Shown piece by piece: positions 8,750 to 16,976 of a stretch of DNA of 64,000 nucleotides. Origin of the DNA: Xiamenia xianingshaonis (GTDB taxonomy: Bacteria; Actinomycetota; Coriobacteriia; Coriobacteriales; Eggerthellaceae); contig NZ_CP072829.1 of assembly GCF_017945865.1 (NCBI RefSeq), forward strand, positions 496,001 to 560,000. The letters are read 5' to 3'. Below the pieces are notes generated by a model, which worked only from the letters and a program-made list of their open reading frames with translations, was not told the DNA's origin and searched no databases. A program made the translations under genes and the position numbers. Position 1 is the first letter of the stretch, and every line of letters starts with the position of its first letter.

Positions 8750-10171
8750 ATGGATGCGGTTGTCGAAGTAATCAATGCCATAGACGGGTTTGTCTGGGGC
8801 ATTCCCATGCTCGTCATCTTGCTGGGAAGCCACTTGTACTTCACGGTGCGCACAGGCTTCATCCAGCGCAAGATCCCGACGGCTATCAAGCTGTCCTTTG
8901 CGAAGGACCCCGACGCTCCTGGCGACATCAGCCAGTTCGGCGCGCTGACCACGGCGCTGTCGGCCACCATCGGCACTGGCAACATCGTCGGCGTGGGCAC
9001 GGCTATTTTGTCGGGTGGTCCGGGTGCGGTTCTGTGGATGTGGCTCACCGGCGTGTTCGGCATTGCGACCAAGTATGCCGAAACCTACGCGGCGGTGAAG
9101 TACCGCGTGGAAGACCACGAGGGCAACATGCTCGGCGGCGCGATGTACGCCTGGCGCCGCGGCTTCCAGGACGCCAAGGGCGACACCCCGTGGTGGGCGC
9201 TGCTCGGCGCCGGCGCGTTCGCCCTGTTCGCGGCCATTGCCTCGTTCGGTATTGGCTCGGCGGTGCAGTCTTCGGCCATGACCGACATCATCGTGTCGTC
9301 GGCCCCCGGCGTGCCTGAGTGGGCCATCGGGCTGGCCATCGTCATCATGGTGTCGCTCGTCATCTTCGGCGGCATCAAGTCCATTTCCCGGGTGTGCGAA
9401 AAGCTTGTGCCGTTCATGGCCATCGCCTATGCGTGGGGCTGCGTCGTCATCATCGGCATGAACTGGGAATTCATCTGGCCGTCCATCCAACTCATCTTCG
9501 AGTGCGCCTTCACCGGCAAGGCGGCCTTCGGCGGCGCGGTCGGCTCGGGCGTGGCGCTGGCCATCCAGTTCGGCTGCGCGCGCGGCCTGTTCTCGAACGA
9601 GTCTGGCCTGGGCTCGGCGCCTATCGTCGCGTCGGCCGCGTCCACGCGCAACCCGGCCCGCCAGGCGCTCGTGTCCATGACCGGCACGTTCTGGGACACC
9701 GTCGTCATCTGCGCGCTCACCGGCCTTGTGCTCGTGTCCACGATGCTCGCCAACCCCGGCATCATGGAAAGCGGCGCCATCACCGCTGGCGCCCAGCTGA
9801 CCACCACGGCCTTCGCGTCCATCCCGGTCATCGGCACGCCCATTCTGGTCATCGGCATGATCCTGTTCGCGTACTCGACCATCCTGGGGTGGTCCTACTA
9901 CGGCAACCGCTGCATCACGTACCTGTTCGGCAAGTGGGCCATCCGCCCCTACCAGATCATTTACGTGATCATCGCGTTTTTAGGCGCCATCGGCGTGGGC
10001 GACGTGGTCTGGACCGTCTCTGACATCACCAACGCGCTCATGGCCGTGCCGAACATCCTGGTCGTGCTGCTGCTCTCCGGCATGATCGCGAAGGAGACGC
10101 GCCATTACGTCTACGAAGACCATCTCGACGAGAAGGACGAGACGCCCATCCCGCGCCTCGACACGAAGTAG
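8750..10171 (+). CDS. Sodium:alanine symporter (AGCS) family carrier, copy 2
   Basis: This is the second AGCS importer, 473 residues, and a clear tandem paralogue of the preceding gene. Long blocks such as KDPDAPGDISQFGAL, KYAETYAAVKYR, FGCARGLFSNESGLGS and STILGWSYYGNRCITYL are nearly identical. Differences concentrate in the loops, at the N-terminus and in the variable block near residues 345-360 (GIMESGAITAGAQL). I chose ATG 8750 (MDAVVEVINAIDGF) because GAGGAAAGG precedes it; an in-frame ATG 30 bases upstream has no ribosome-binding site. An intrinsic terminator follows the stop by 26 bases. The two copies may differ in substrate or regulation, but this cannot be read from sequence. Confidence 0.92.
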   Translation: MDAVVEVINAIDGFVWGIPMLVILLGSHLYFTVRTGFIQRKIPTAIKLSFAKDPDAPGDISQFGALTTALSATIGTGNIVGVGTAILSGGPGAVLWMWLTGVFGIATKYAETYAAVKYRVEDHEGNMLGGAMYAWRRGFQDAKGDTPWWALLGAGAFALFAAIASFGIGSAVQSSAMTDIIVSSAPGVPEWAIGLAIVIMVSLVIFGGIKSISRVCEKLVPFMAIAYAWGCVVIIGMNWEFIWPSIQLIFECAFTGKAAFGGAVGSGVALAIQFGCARGLFSNESGLGSAPIVASAASTRNPARQALVSMTGTFWDTVVICALTGLVLVSTMLANPGIMESGAITAGAQLTTTAFASIPVIGTPILVIGMILFAYSTILGWSYYGNRCITYLFGKWAIRPYQIIYVIIAFLGAIGVGDVVWTVSDITNALMAVPNILVVLLLSGMIAKETRHYVYEDHLDEKDETPIPRLDTK

Positions 10172-10196
10172 CGCGCCTGTCCGCAATACATCCCTG

Positions 10197-10230
10197 GAAA
10201 GCCGCTCGTTGCTGGGCGGCTTTCTTGTTG
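10197..10230 (+). terminator. Intrinsic terminator after AGCS copy 2
   Basis: GAAAGCCGC (10197-10205) pairs with GCGGCTTTC (10216-10224) in a 9-bp stem with a 10-base loop, followed by TTGTTG. It lies directly after the second carrier gene. Confidence 0.7.
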
Positions 10231-10618
10231 GGGATGGGGGGTTTGGCTGGCGGAAGTTGTTGTCCGGGGTCGTTGGCCGGCTGCTGGCAGAAGTTGTCGT
10301 TGCGAATCGTGGGACGGCGCTTCCGCCGCGACGGCTCCGCCTCGATGCGTCGTCGGCCTGAGCCAAGGTCTCAGGCCTCCTTTGGCTTGACCTCGGCTCC
10401 GCCGTCGTGGCGGAACCGCCTGCCGAGGGGTGGAACGTTCTTGCCGACGGCTCCGCTGGCTCGTGGGACGGCCGCTGCGGGGCATGGTGGTTCCGCGGGC
10501 GACTCGTTGTCGTCAGCCGGCAGCTCCGCCAACTTCCGCCTGCGGTTGCGCGGCTTTTGCGGGGCTCGATGTGGTAGGGTGGTCGAAACGAACGAAGACG
10601 GAAGGAAAGCGGGAAGCG
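10231..10618. repeat. Non-coding GC-rich block with short direct and inverted repeats
   Basis: I see no credible gene here. GGCGGAAGTTG (10249-10259) recurs inverted as CAACTTCCGCC (10530-10540). TCGTGGGACGG occurs twice as a direct repeat (about 10308 and 10469). GGCCTGAG/CTCAGGCC forms a hairpin at 10355-10377, which competes with a longer pairing of GAGCCAAGGTC (10360-10370) with GACCTCGGCTC (10389-10399). GCTCCGC recurs four times. It may be a degenerate repeat element or an RNA with alternative folds. Confidence 0.4.
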
Positions 10619-12196
10619 ATGAAGCGCGTGGTGATCGTCGGCGGCGGGGCGTCGGGCCTGATGGCGGCCATCGGGGCTGCCCGAACGGCGCAGGAGGCCG
10701 GCCAGGCATGCGAGGTGGTCGTGCTGGAGCAGGCGGAGCGGGTCGGGAAGTCCATCCTGGCCACGGGAAACGGCCGGTGCAACGTCTCGAACGCGCGGCC
10801 GGCGGCGGCGCTGTACCGCGGTAGCGGCTACGTGGGCGGCGTCTATGCCGAGCTGGCGGGGCGCGCTCGCAATCGGCGCGGGCCGTTTTCGCAGGTGAAA
10901 GCGTCGTTGCATGAAGATCCGGTGCATGCGCTGTTCGCGTCGCTGGGGCTTGTGCTGTGCGAAGAGGCCGAAGGGCGGCTGTATCCGGCCACGTTCAAGG
11001 CGACGACCGTGCTCGACGTGCTGCGGGCCGCCCTTGACGCGGCGGGCGCGGTCGTGCGCACCGATGCGGCGGCGGTCGCGGTCGAGCGGGCGGACGGGGG
11101 CGCTTCGAGCGCCGCGTCGGCCTCTCGCGAAAGAAGCGCTGCGGCGCTCGAACGCACGGCGGCTACGCCCGCTCGAGGGCTGCACGCGGAGGCCGTGGCT
11201 GCGGCGGGCGCGGCTGCGCGGCGGCCGTGGCGCGTGCGGCTGGCTGACGGGTCGGTCGTCGGGGCCGACGCGGTGGTGGTGGCTGTGGGCGGCAAGGGCG
11301 TCGGCGCGCTGGAATTGCCGCTGGTCGCAGACGCGGCGCCGCCCGTACCGGTGCTCGGCCCGCTTGCGGTGCGCCAAGCCGGGCGCACGAAGTCGCTCGA
11401 CAACAACCGCGTGCGCTGCAGGGCGTGGCTGTTCGAGCCCGCCCGGGAGGAAGGCTCGCGCCATGCGAGCGGCCCGAAGTCGGGTAAGAGTCCCGATAAA
11501 CGGACACTTGAGCCGTGCGAGCGCGAGGCTCGCCAGGCTGCTCGCGAGCAGCTTTCCCGCGAGGCGGGCGTCGTCTGCACCGCCCCCGCCCTGCGCGACG
11601 AGGCGCAGCGCGTGAAGGCCTGCGAGGCGGGCGAGGTGCTGTTTCGGCGCTACGGCGTGTCGGGCATTGCGATCTTCAACCTGTCGCGCCTGGCCCGTCC
11701 CGGCGACGAGCTGGTCCTCGACCTGCTGCCCCACGTCCGCGCCTGCGACTGCGACAGCTTCCTCTTCCGCCGGCGCAAGCTGCTGGCGGCGCAGTTTGGC
11801 ACGGTGACGTACGTCGACCTGCTGCGCGGCATGCTGCTCGATCCCGTCGCCCGCGAAGTCGCCCGAACGGCCCAGGTCAGGCTCGATGACGTCGTGCGCA
11901 AAGACCGCCTGGCCGACGTGGGCCGCACGCTCAAGCGCTGGTCGTTCGAGGTGACCGGCATCGGGGACGTGCGCCAGTGCCAGCTGACGCGCGGCGGCGT
12001 GCCGACCTCGGCGATGGATGCGCGGCTCGGCGGCGTGCGCGGGATGGACGGGCTGTATGTGACCGGCGAGGCCCTTGACGTCGACGGCCCGTGCGGCGGC
12101 TACAACCTGCACTGGGCGTGGGCGAGCGGGCTTCTGGCCGGCATGGACGCGGCAAGTTCGGTGCTCTCGGTGCAAGCGGACGGAGGCGAGGCATGA
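10619..12196 (+). CDS. HI0933/BaiN-family NAD(P)/FAD-dependent oxidoreductase
   Basis: This is a flavoprotein of the HI0933 (YhiN/BaiN-like) family. The N-terminus MKRVVIVGGGASGLMAA is a Rossmann dinucleotide-binding site (GGGASG), followed by the family block GNGRCNVSN. Near the C-terminus are QLTRGGVPTSAMD and GLYVTGEALDVDGPCGGYN, also typical. At 525 residues it is about 100 longer than most relatives. The extra length lies in Ala/Ser-rich inserts around residues 160-205 and in a charged insert near 280-320. I chose ATG 10619 from the Rossmann start and an upstream GGAAGGAAAG. It overlaps the next flavoprotein gene by ATGA. BaiN acts in bile-acid 7-dehydroxylation in some gut bacteria, but most family members are uncharacterised, and I do not assign that role here. 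Confidence 0.85.
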   Translation: MKRVVIVGGGASGLMAAIGAARTAQEAGQACEVVVLEQAERVGKSILATGNGRCNVSNARPAAALYRGSGYVGGVYAELAGRARNRRGPFSQVKASLHEDPVHALFASLGLVLCEEAEGRLYPATFKATTVLDVLRAALDAAGAVVRTDAAAVAVERADGGASSAASASRERSAAALERTAATPARGLHAEAVAAAGAAARRPWRVRLADGSVVGADAVVVAVGGKGVGALELPLVADAAPPVPVLGPLAVRQAGRTKSLDNNRVRCRAWLFEPAREEGSRHASGPKSGKSPDKRTLEPCEREARQAAREQLSREAGVVCTAPALRDEAQRVKACEAGEVLFRRYGVSGIAIFNLSRLARPGDELVLDLLPHVRACDCDSFLFRRRKLLAAQFGTVTYVDLLRGMLLDPVAREVARTAQVRLDDVVRKDRLADVGRTLKRWSFEVTGIGDVRQCQLTRGGVPTSAMDARLGGVRGMDGLYVTGEALDVDGPCGGYNLHWAWASGLLAGMDAASSVLSVQADGGEA

Positions 12197-13926
12197 TCGA
12201 GGTGGCGAACGTGCGTCTGAGCTTGGACGACGCGCTGGCAAAGGGCGAGGCGAGGCTTGCGCGCGCCGTCGCGAAAAAGCTCGGGATCGCGAAAGGGATG
12301 GTAGTAAAAGCGAAGTTGGTACGGAAAAGCGTCGATGCGCGGCGCAAGTCCGACGTGCATGTCGTCGTGACGGCGGCGGTCGAGCTTGCGAACCCGGCCG
12401 ACGAGGAGGCGCTGCTGGCGCAGAACCTGCCGGGCGTGAAGCGGCACGTGCCCTATGCTCCGCTGGCGATTCCGACGCTGCGTCTGGCGCCGGACGCGCT
12501 GCGGCCCATCGTCGTGGGCACGGGCCCGGCGGGGCTGTTCTGCGCGCTTTATCTGGCGCGGGCAGGGCTGCGCCCGATCGTGGCGGAGCGCGGCGCCGAC
12601 GTGGACGAGCGCACCCGCATCGTGGCGGCATTCGACGCCGGGGCCGATCTGGATGTGGCGACGAACATCCAGTTCGGCGAGGGCGGCGCCGGCACGTTTT
12701 CCGACGGAAAGCTGACCTGCGGCGTGAAAAGCCCGTTTGCGCCGCACGTGTTGCGGTGGTTTGTCGACGCGGGCGCCCCGCGCGAGATCCTCGTGGACGC
12801 GAAGCCCCACATCGGCACCGACCTTTTGCGCGGCGTTGTGCGGCGGTTGCGCGAGCAGATCGTTGCAGCTGGCGGCGAGGTGCGGTTCAACACGACCGTC
12901 TGTGACGTGCGGTTTTTGGACGGACGGGTTTGCGCGGTTGCCTTCCGCGGTCCTGACGGCGCTGTGAGCTGGGTCGATGCGGACCGTGTGGTGCTTGCGT
13001 GCGGACATTCGGCCCGCGACACGTTCGAGCTTTTGCGGGATCGCGGTCTGCGTTTGGAGCCGAAGCCGTTTTCGGTCGGCGTGCGCATCGAGCACGCGCA
13101 GCAGGCCGTCAACGAGGCGCAGTACGGGCGTGCGGCGAAACATCCCGCCTTGGGGGCTGCCGACTACAAGCTTGCGGTGCAGGTTCCCGAGCGCGCGGGC
13201 GGCCGGCAGCGCGGCGTGTACACGTTTTGCATGTGCCCCGGCGGGGAAGTGGTCGCGGCGACCAGCGAGTCGGGCCAGGTGGTCGTGAACGGCATGAGCC
13301 GCCACGCCCGCGACGGGAAGAACGCGAACAGCGCCCTGCTCGTGGGCGTCGGCCCGGAAGACTTCGGCAGCGACGACGTGCTGGCCGGCGTGGCGTTTCA
13401 GCGCCGGATCGAGCGGGCGGCCTTCGAAACGGCGCGTGCCGCCGGTGGAAAAGCCTACGCGGCGCCGGCCCAGCGGGTGGGCGACTTTCTCGCCGCCGAC
13501 GCCGACGGTGCGCATGCAGCGGCATCTGCCGCTTGCAGCGCCTCGGCCGCCTCGGGGGCTTCTGCCGGGCCGTCTGACGTTCCGGTCCCCACCTATCCCC
13601 GCGGCGTCGCCTGGTGCGACCTGCACGACTGCCTGCCGCCGTTCGTGACCGACGCCCTTGCCGACGCCCTGCCGCTGCTCGAGAGGCGCCTGCGCGGTTT
13701 CGCCGATCCGAACGCGGTCATGACCGGCGTGGAAACCCGCAGCTCAAGCCCGGTGCGCATTGTGCGCGAAGCCGACCTGCAGGCTCGCGTCGGCGCCTTC
13801 GACCGTTCCAGCGGGCTTTTTCCGTGCGGCGAGGGCGCGGGATACGCCGGCGGCATCATGAGCGCGGCCTGCGACGGCCTGCGCGTCGCCGAGGCGCTGT
13901 GCGCAAGCATCGACGCCGCCTGCTGA
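12193..13926 (+). CDS. FAD-dependent dehydrogenase (COG2509 type)
   Basis: This is a 577-residue flavoprotein with the typical COG2509 layout. An N-terminal alpha/beta domain of about 90 residues is followed by the Rossmann motif VVGTGPAGLFCAL near residue 100. Then comes the family block NIQFGEGGAGTFSDGKLT and a C-terminal FAD motif GEGAGYAGGIMSAACDG. A low-complexity Ala/Ser stretch (roughly residues 435-460) interrupts the conserved fold, as in the upstream gene. The ATG at 12193 overlaps the TGA of the upstream gene (ATGA), so translation is probably coupled and the two flavoproteins may act together. The substrate is unknown. The family is widespread in anaerobes. Confidence 0.88.
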   Translation: MIEVANVRLSLDDALAKGEARLARAVAKKLGIAKGMVVKAKLVRKSVDARRKSDVHVVVTAAVELANPADEEALLAQNLPGVKRHVPYAPLAIPTLRLAPDALRPIVVGTGPAGLFCALYLARAGLRPIVAERGADVDERTRIVAAFDAGADLDVATNIQFGEGGAGTFSDGKLTCGVKSPFAPHVLRWFVDAGAPREILVDAKPHIGTDLLRGVVRRLREQIVAAGGEVRFNTTVCDVRFLDGRVCAVAFRGPDGAVSWVDADRVVLACGHSARDTFELLRDRGLRLEPKPFSVGVRIEHAQQAVNEAQYGRAAKHPALGAADYKLAVQVPERAGGRQRGVYTFCMCPGGEVVAATSESGQVVVNGMSRHARDGKNANSALLVGVGPEDFGSDDVLAGVAFQRRIERAAFETARAAGGKAYAAPAQRVGDFLAADADGAHAAASAACSASAASGASAGPSDVPVPTYPRGVAWCDLHDCLPPFVTDALADALPLLERRLRGFADPNAVMTGVETRSSSPVRIVREADLQARVGAFDRSSGLFPCGEGAGYAGGIMSAACDGLRVAEALCASIDAAC

Positions 13927-13997
13927 CGACGGGGTCTTCCGCGAGGTTGCGCTGCCTGTGTCGCCTCGTGCGGCCTCGATGGTTGAGGGACCGTTCA

Positions 13998-14006
13998 TGG
14001 TATACT
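13998..14006 (+). promoter_or_regulatory. Candidate extended -10 promoter for the cobalamin operon
   Basis: TGGTATACT is an extended -10 element (TGn followed by TATACT). Transcription would begin near 14013, exactly at the left edge of the cobalamin aptamer. No good -35 hexamer is present, which fits an extended -10 promoter. Confidence 0.55.
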
Positions 14007-14012
14007 GCTCGG

Positions 14013-14160
14013 CAGAAAGACACGCTCGACGGCATGGAAAGCGGGTGGGAATCCCGCACGGTACCGCCACTGTGATCAGGAGTTTTCCTGTCAGCCAGAA
14101 TACTGCGCGAGCGAGAGGGCGCTGATGCGGCGGTCTACCGCGAAGGCGCTGGGCGAAGAT
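14013..14160 (+). promoter_or_regulatory. Cobalamin riboswitch
   Basis: The conserved core is visible. GCGGGTGGGAATCCCGC (14041-14057) is followed by ACGGTACCGCCACTGTGA. A hairpin arm CAGGAGTTTTCCTG comes next, and then the B12-box-like AGCCAGAATACT (14094-14105). A terminator lies about 80 bases downstream, before the first gene of a putative cobalamin uptake operon. Aptamer limits are approximate. Confidence 0.9.
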
Positions 14161-14187
14161 GCTCGAACGATTTTGCGGCGAATACGG

Positions 14188-14224
14188 GCCGCACGTCGCT
14201 CGTGAGGCGGCGTGCGGCTTTTTT
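14188..14224 (+). terminator. Intrinsic terminator between cobalamin aptamer and first gene
   Basis: GCCGCACG (14188-14195) pairs with CGTGCGGC (14211-14218) around an inner region that can pair further, followed by six T residues. Its position between aptamer and coding region indicates B12-dependent premature termination. Confidence 0.85.
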
Positions 14225-14258
14225 CTGCCCTGCGCCACGGACGGGAAAGGAAGACGCC

Positions 14259-15944
14259 ATGGGCGCTGCCGGCTTGAAGAAGACGACGGGAAAACTGGGG
14301 CGGGCGCTTCTCGCCGTCGCGCTCGTCGGCGCGTGTGCGCCGGTACGCGCGTGGGCCGACGAGGCCGATGCGCCCTGCGCGGCCGTTGCCGAGGATCCTG
14401 CGCCGGCAGAGGCGACGGAGGACGTTGCGCCTGCCTCGGGCGATCTGGCGCCATCGGCCGACGATCCGGCCGGCACCGACGAGGCCGCCGCGTCGCTTTC
14501 CGATCCTGTCGCAAACGGCGGCGCGTCGACCGATCCGAACGTCGCCGACGATCCGGCCGGCGTTGAAACAGCGTACAGCGCAGAGGCCGCAACGGCCGCG
14601 CCGGTCAGCGAAACCGACGTGTTCGCGCTCATGACCAGCATTGCTGGGCAGTATGCGACGACCAGCGACGCTTGGGCCTGCATGGACATGGCGGCCGTCG
14701 GCCTGTTGTCGTCTGAGTCGAAGGCGGCGCTTGTTGACGGCGCCGCGTCCGCCATGCAAATGCCCGGGGCCGCCAATGCGGCGACGGCGTTCCAGCGCAC
14801 GATCATCGCGCTCACGGCGGTGGGCGAGGACGCGACCAAGGTGCCCGACGCCGCTGCGGGCGAGCCGTACAACGCCGTTGCGGCCATGGCCGACGCCGTC
14901 ACGGCCGCCTCTCCCGTCAACGTGCTGGCGTTCACGCTTTTGGCCTACGAGGGCGGCTACGACGTGCCGCCCGACGCGAAGCTGACAAAAGAGCAGCTCG
15001 TCGCGGCGTTGACGTCGAAGCAGCTGGAAGACGGCGGTTTTGCGTACCACGGAAGCGCGTCGGACGCCGACATGACGGCCATGGTCGTCGCGGCGTTGGC
15101 GCCTGTTGCGCAAGACGACGCAACGCTGCAGCCCGTCGTGGACGAGGCCTTGGGGGCGCTTCATGCGCTGCAGCACGACGACGGCGGCTGGGGCGCGACG
15201 GGCATGGGCGTGCAGACGGCGACGAACGCCAATTCGACCGCGATGGCCGTCGTGGCCCTGTGCGCGCTTGGCATGGACCCTGCGACCACCTGGGCCACGG
15301 CATCCGGGTCGACGCCGCTTTCGGCCCTGCTCGCCCAGGCCGCGCCGGACAAAACGTCGTTCCACTACGATGGCAAGCCGAACAATTCAGCCACTGAACA
15401 GGGATTTCGGGCGCTTGCCGCCTATCGCGGCCTCAAGAACACGAACGAGCCCTACAACATCTACGTCCAGGCGAAGGACCACGATGCGACGTTTCCACCG
15501 ACGCAGCCCGAAAACACTGGCGGCGCGGAAGACCCCAGCGCGGGCCAAGGCGGCGCGGAACAGCCGGACCCCTCGCAGGGCGGCACCGAATCTTCGGGGA
15601 GCGATGCGGCGCACAACCCGCTGCATCCGACGACGTCGGACCAGCAGCCAAGCGGCCCGGACGACCAGCTGCAGCCGACCGACGAAGGCGCGGGCGCTTC
15701 CGGGGCGACGGCGACGACGGGAAAGGCTTCGGCCGCGGCGTCGTCGCTTGCGGGGGCACAGGCGGCGAAGGTGAAGGCCACGCCGCTCGCTCAGACGGAC
15801 GATAAAGCGTTTTACCTGATGGCAGGTGCGCTCGGGCTTTCGGCGGCAGCGCTTGCGGCCGTCGCAGGGCTGGCCGGGCGGCGTCGCCTGTGCGAGGCGG
15901 CTTCAGACAGGCCGTGCCAAGACGTTGAACAGGATTGCAAGTGA
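14259..15944 (+). CDS. Secreted alpha/alpha-barrel (prenyltransferase/transcobalamin-like) cell-surface protein
   Basis: This is an exported protein of 561 residues. It has a signal peptide ending near AWA (residue 34) and an acidic Ala/Pro/Asp-rich spacer. A domain of about 280 residues follows with repeated motifs such as LEDGGFAYHG and LQHDDGGWGATGMG, which are like those of squalene-cyclase/prenyltransferase repeats. Next is a Gly/Pro/Gln-rich linker (about 415-515), then a C-terminal hydrophobic helix (AGALGLSAAALAAVAGLAG) and basic residues that suggest anchoring at the cell surface. The same alpha6/alpha6 barrel fold forms the N-terminal domain of intrinsic factor and transcobalamin. 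It directly follows a cobalamin riboswitch and precedes a DUF4430 gene, so capture of cobalamin at the surface is the likely role (inference). ATG 14259 was chosen for GGGAAAGGAAG upstream and the signal peptide. Its stop overlaps the next start (GTGA). Confidence 0.75.
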   Translation: MGAAGLKKTTGKLGRALLAVALVGACAPVRAWADEADAPCAAVAEDPAPAEATEDVAPASGDLAPSADDPAGTDEAAASLSDPVANGGASTDPNVADDPAGVETAYSAEAATAAPVSETDVFALMTSIAGQYATTSDAWACMDMAAVGLLSSESKAALVDGAASAMQMPGAANAATAFQRTIIALTAVGEDATKVPDAAAGEPYNAVAAMADAVTAASPVNVLAFTLLAYEGGYDVPPDAKLTKEQLVAALTSKQLEDGGFAYHGSASDADMTAMVVAALAPVAQDDATLQPVVDEALGALHALQHDDGGWGATGMGVQTATNANSTAMAVVALCALGMDPATTWATASGSTPLSALLAQAAPDKTSFHYDGKPNNSATEQGFRALAAYRGLKNTNEPYNIYVQAKDHDATFPPTQPENTGGAEDPSAGQGGAEQPDPSQGGTESSGSDAAHNPLHPTTSDQQPSGPDDQLQPTDEGAGASGATATTGKASAAASSLAGAQAAKVKATPLAQTDDKAFYLMAGALGLSAAALAAVAGLAGRRRLCEAASDRPCQDVEQDCK

Positions 15945-16975
15945 GCGACAAACTTGACGAACGGATAGCGCCTCCGGTCGCCTGCGGCGATGCGGCGAGC
16001 GAGGGCGCACGCGAAAGCGACGCGAAGAAGGCGGCCTCTCTGCGTTGGCGGTTGGTCGCAGCTGCCGGGGCGGCCGTGCTTGCGGTCGCGTGCGGCGTTG
16101 CGGCGTTGGCGGGCACGGCGGCAGGGCCGGGTGATGCGGCCGCCGGCAAGGCGGAAGACGTCGTCGCGGCCGGCGCTGCGGAATCGGCGGCGCCGCAATC
16201 GACGGCCGGCCAGAGCGAGCCGGAACGCGCCCAGGCATCCGGTGAGGCCGCGCAGCCCGCCCGCGATGCAACCGAGGCGGACGATGCGAAGTCGGCTGAC
16301 AAGACAAATGCGAGCGACAGCCCGGCCGCCGACAAGCCGGCGACATCCGGCGAAATCGCCGGCGCGACAGGAGGGAAGGAAGGCTCTTCGGCCGGCGAAT
16401 CCGCGCCGGCGTCAGGAGGGTCGAACGCAGCGGAGGCTGCGCCTGCCGCCGAGGCTTCCGCTGGCAGCGCACCAGCGTCGTCGGAGCCTTCGCGTGCGCC
16501 GGACGCCTCGTCGGGCAGTGCCGCTTCCGCCTCGTCGACCGGGGCAAACAGCGCATCTGGTGCTTCGGCCGGCGCGTCTTCTGGCGCTTCTGCGCCCGCC
16601 GCGCCCCCTTCCGCTCCCAAGCCGCCCGCCTCCGACGGCGCCACCCGCCCGGCGACCATCACGGTCACGCTCGCCATCGACGCGTCGCGCGCCGAGCCGT
16701 TCGGCTACGACGTGTCGCGCCCCCGCGCCTCCATCGAGCTTCCTGCCGGCGCCACGGTCTACGATGCGCTCGTCGCCACGGGCGCTGCCGTGGGTGGCGC
16801 ATCGGATTACGTGTCGTCCATCGACGGCCTGGCCGAGTTCTCGTGCGGCGCCGAAAGCGGCTGGCTCTACTTCGTCGACGGCGAAAGCCCCTCTTCCAGC
16901 TGCGGATCCTACGAGCTGTCCGGCGGAGAGGACATTCGCTGGGCCTACACCTGCGAGCTGGGAAGCGACCTGTAG
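15941..16975 (+). CDS. Membrane-anchored DUF4430 (transcobalamin C-terminal-like) protein
   Basis: The 344-residue protein has an N-terminal cytoplasmic segment and one membrane helix (about residues 38-58). A very long Ala/Ser/Glu-rich spacer follows (about 60-230). The C-terminal DUF4430 domain (about 235-344) has ITVTLAIDAS, SIELPAGATVYDALVATG, CGAESGWLYFVDGE and IRWAYTCELG. In eukaryotic intrinsic factor and transcobalamin this beta domain closes over cobalamin bound on the alpha/alpha barrel. Here barrel and beta domain are encoded by adjacent genes. The GTG start at 15941 overlaps the preceding TGA by four bases, implying coupled synthesis. The riboswitch and the ECF genes downstream support a role in cobalamin capture. 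No biochemical detail can be read directly. Confidence 0.78.
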   Translation: MSDKLDERIAPPVACGDAASEGARESDAKKAASLRWRLVAAAGAAVLAVACGVAALAGTAAGPGDAAAGKAEDVVAAGAAESAAPQSTAGQSEPERAQASGEAAQPARDATEADDAKSADKTNASDSPAADKPATSGEIAGATGGKEGSSAGESAPASGGSNAAEAAPAAEASAGSAPASSEPSRAPDASSGSAASASSTGANSASGASAGASSGASAPAAPPSAPKPPASDGATRPATITVTLAIDASRAEPFGYDVSRPRASIELPAGATVYDALVATGAAVGGASDYVSSIDGLAEFSCGAESGWLYFVDGESPSSSCGSYELSGGEDIRWAYTCELGSDL

Positions 16976-16976
16976 C

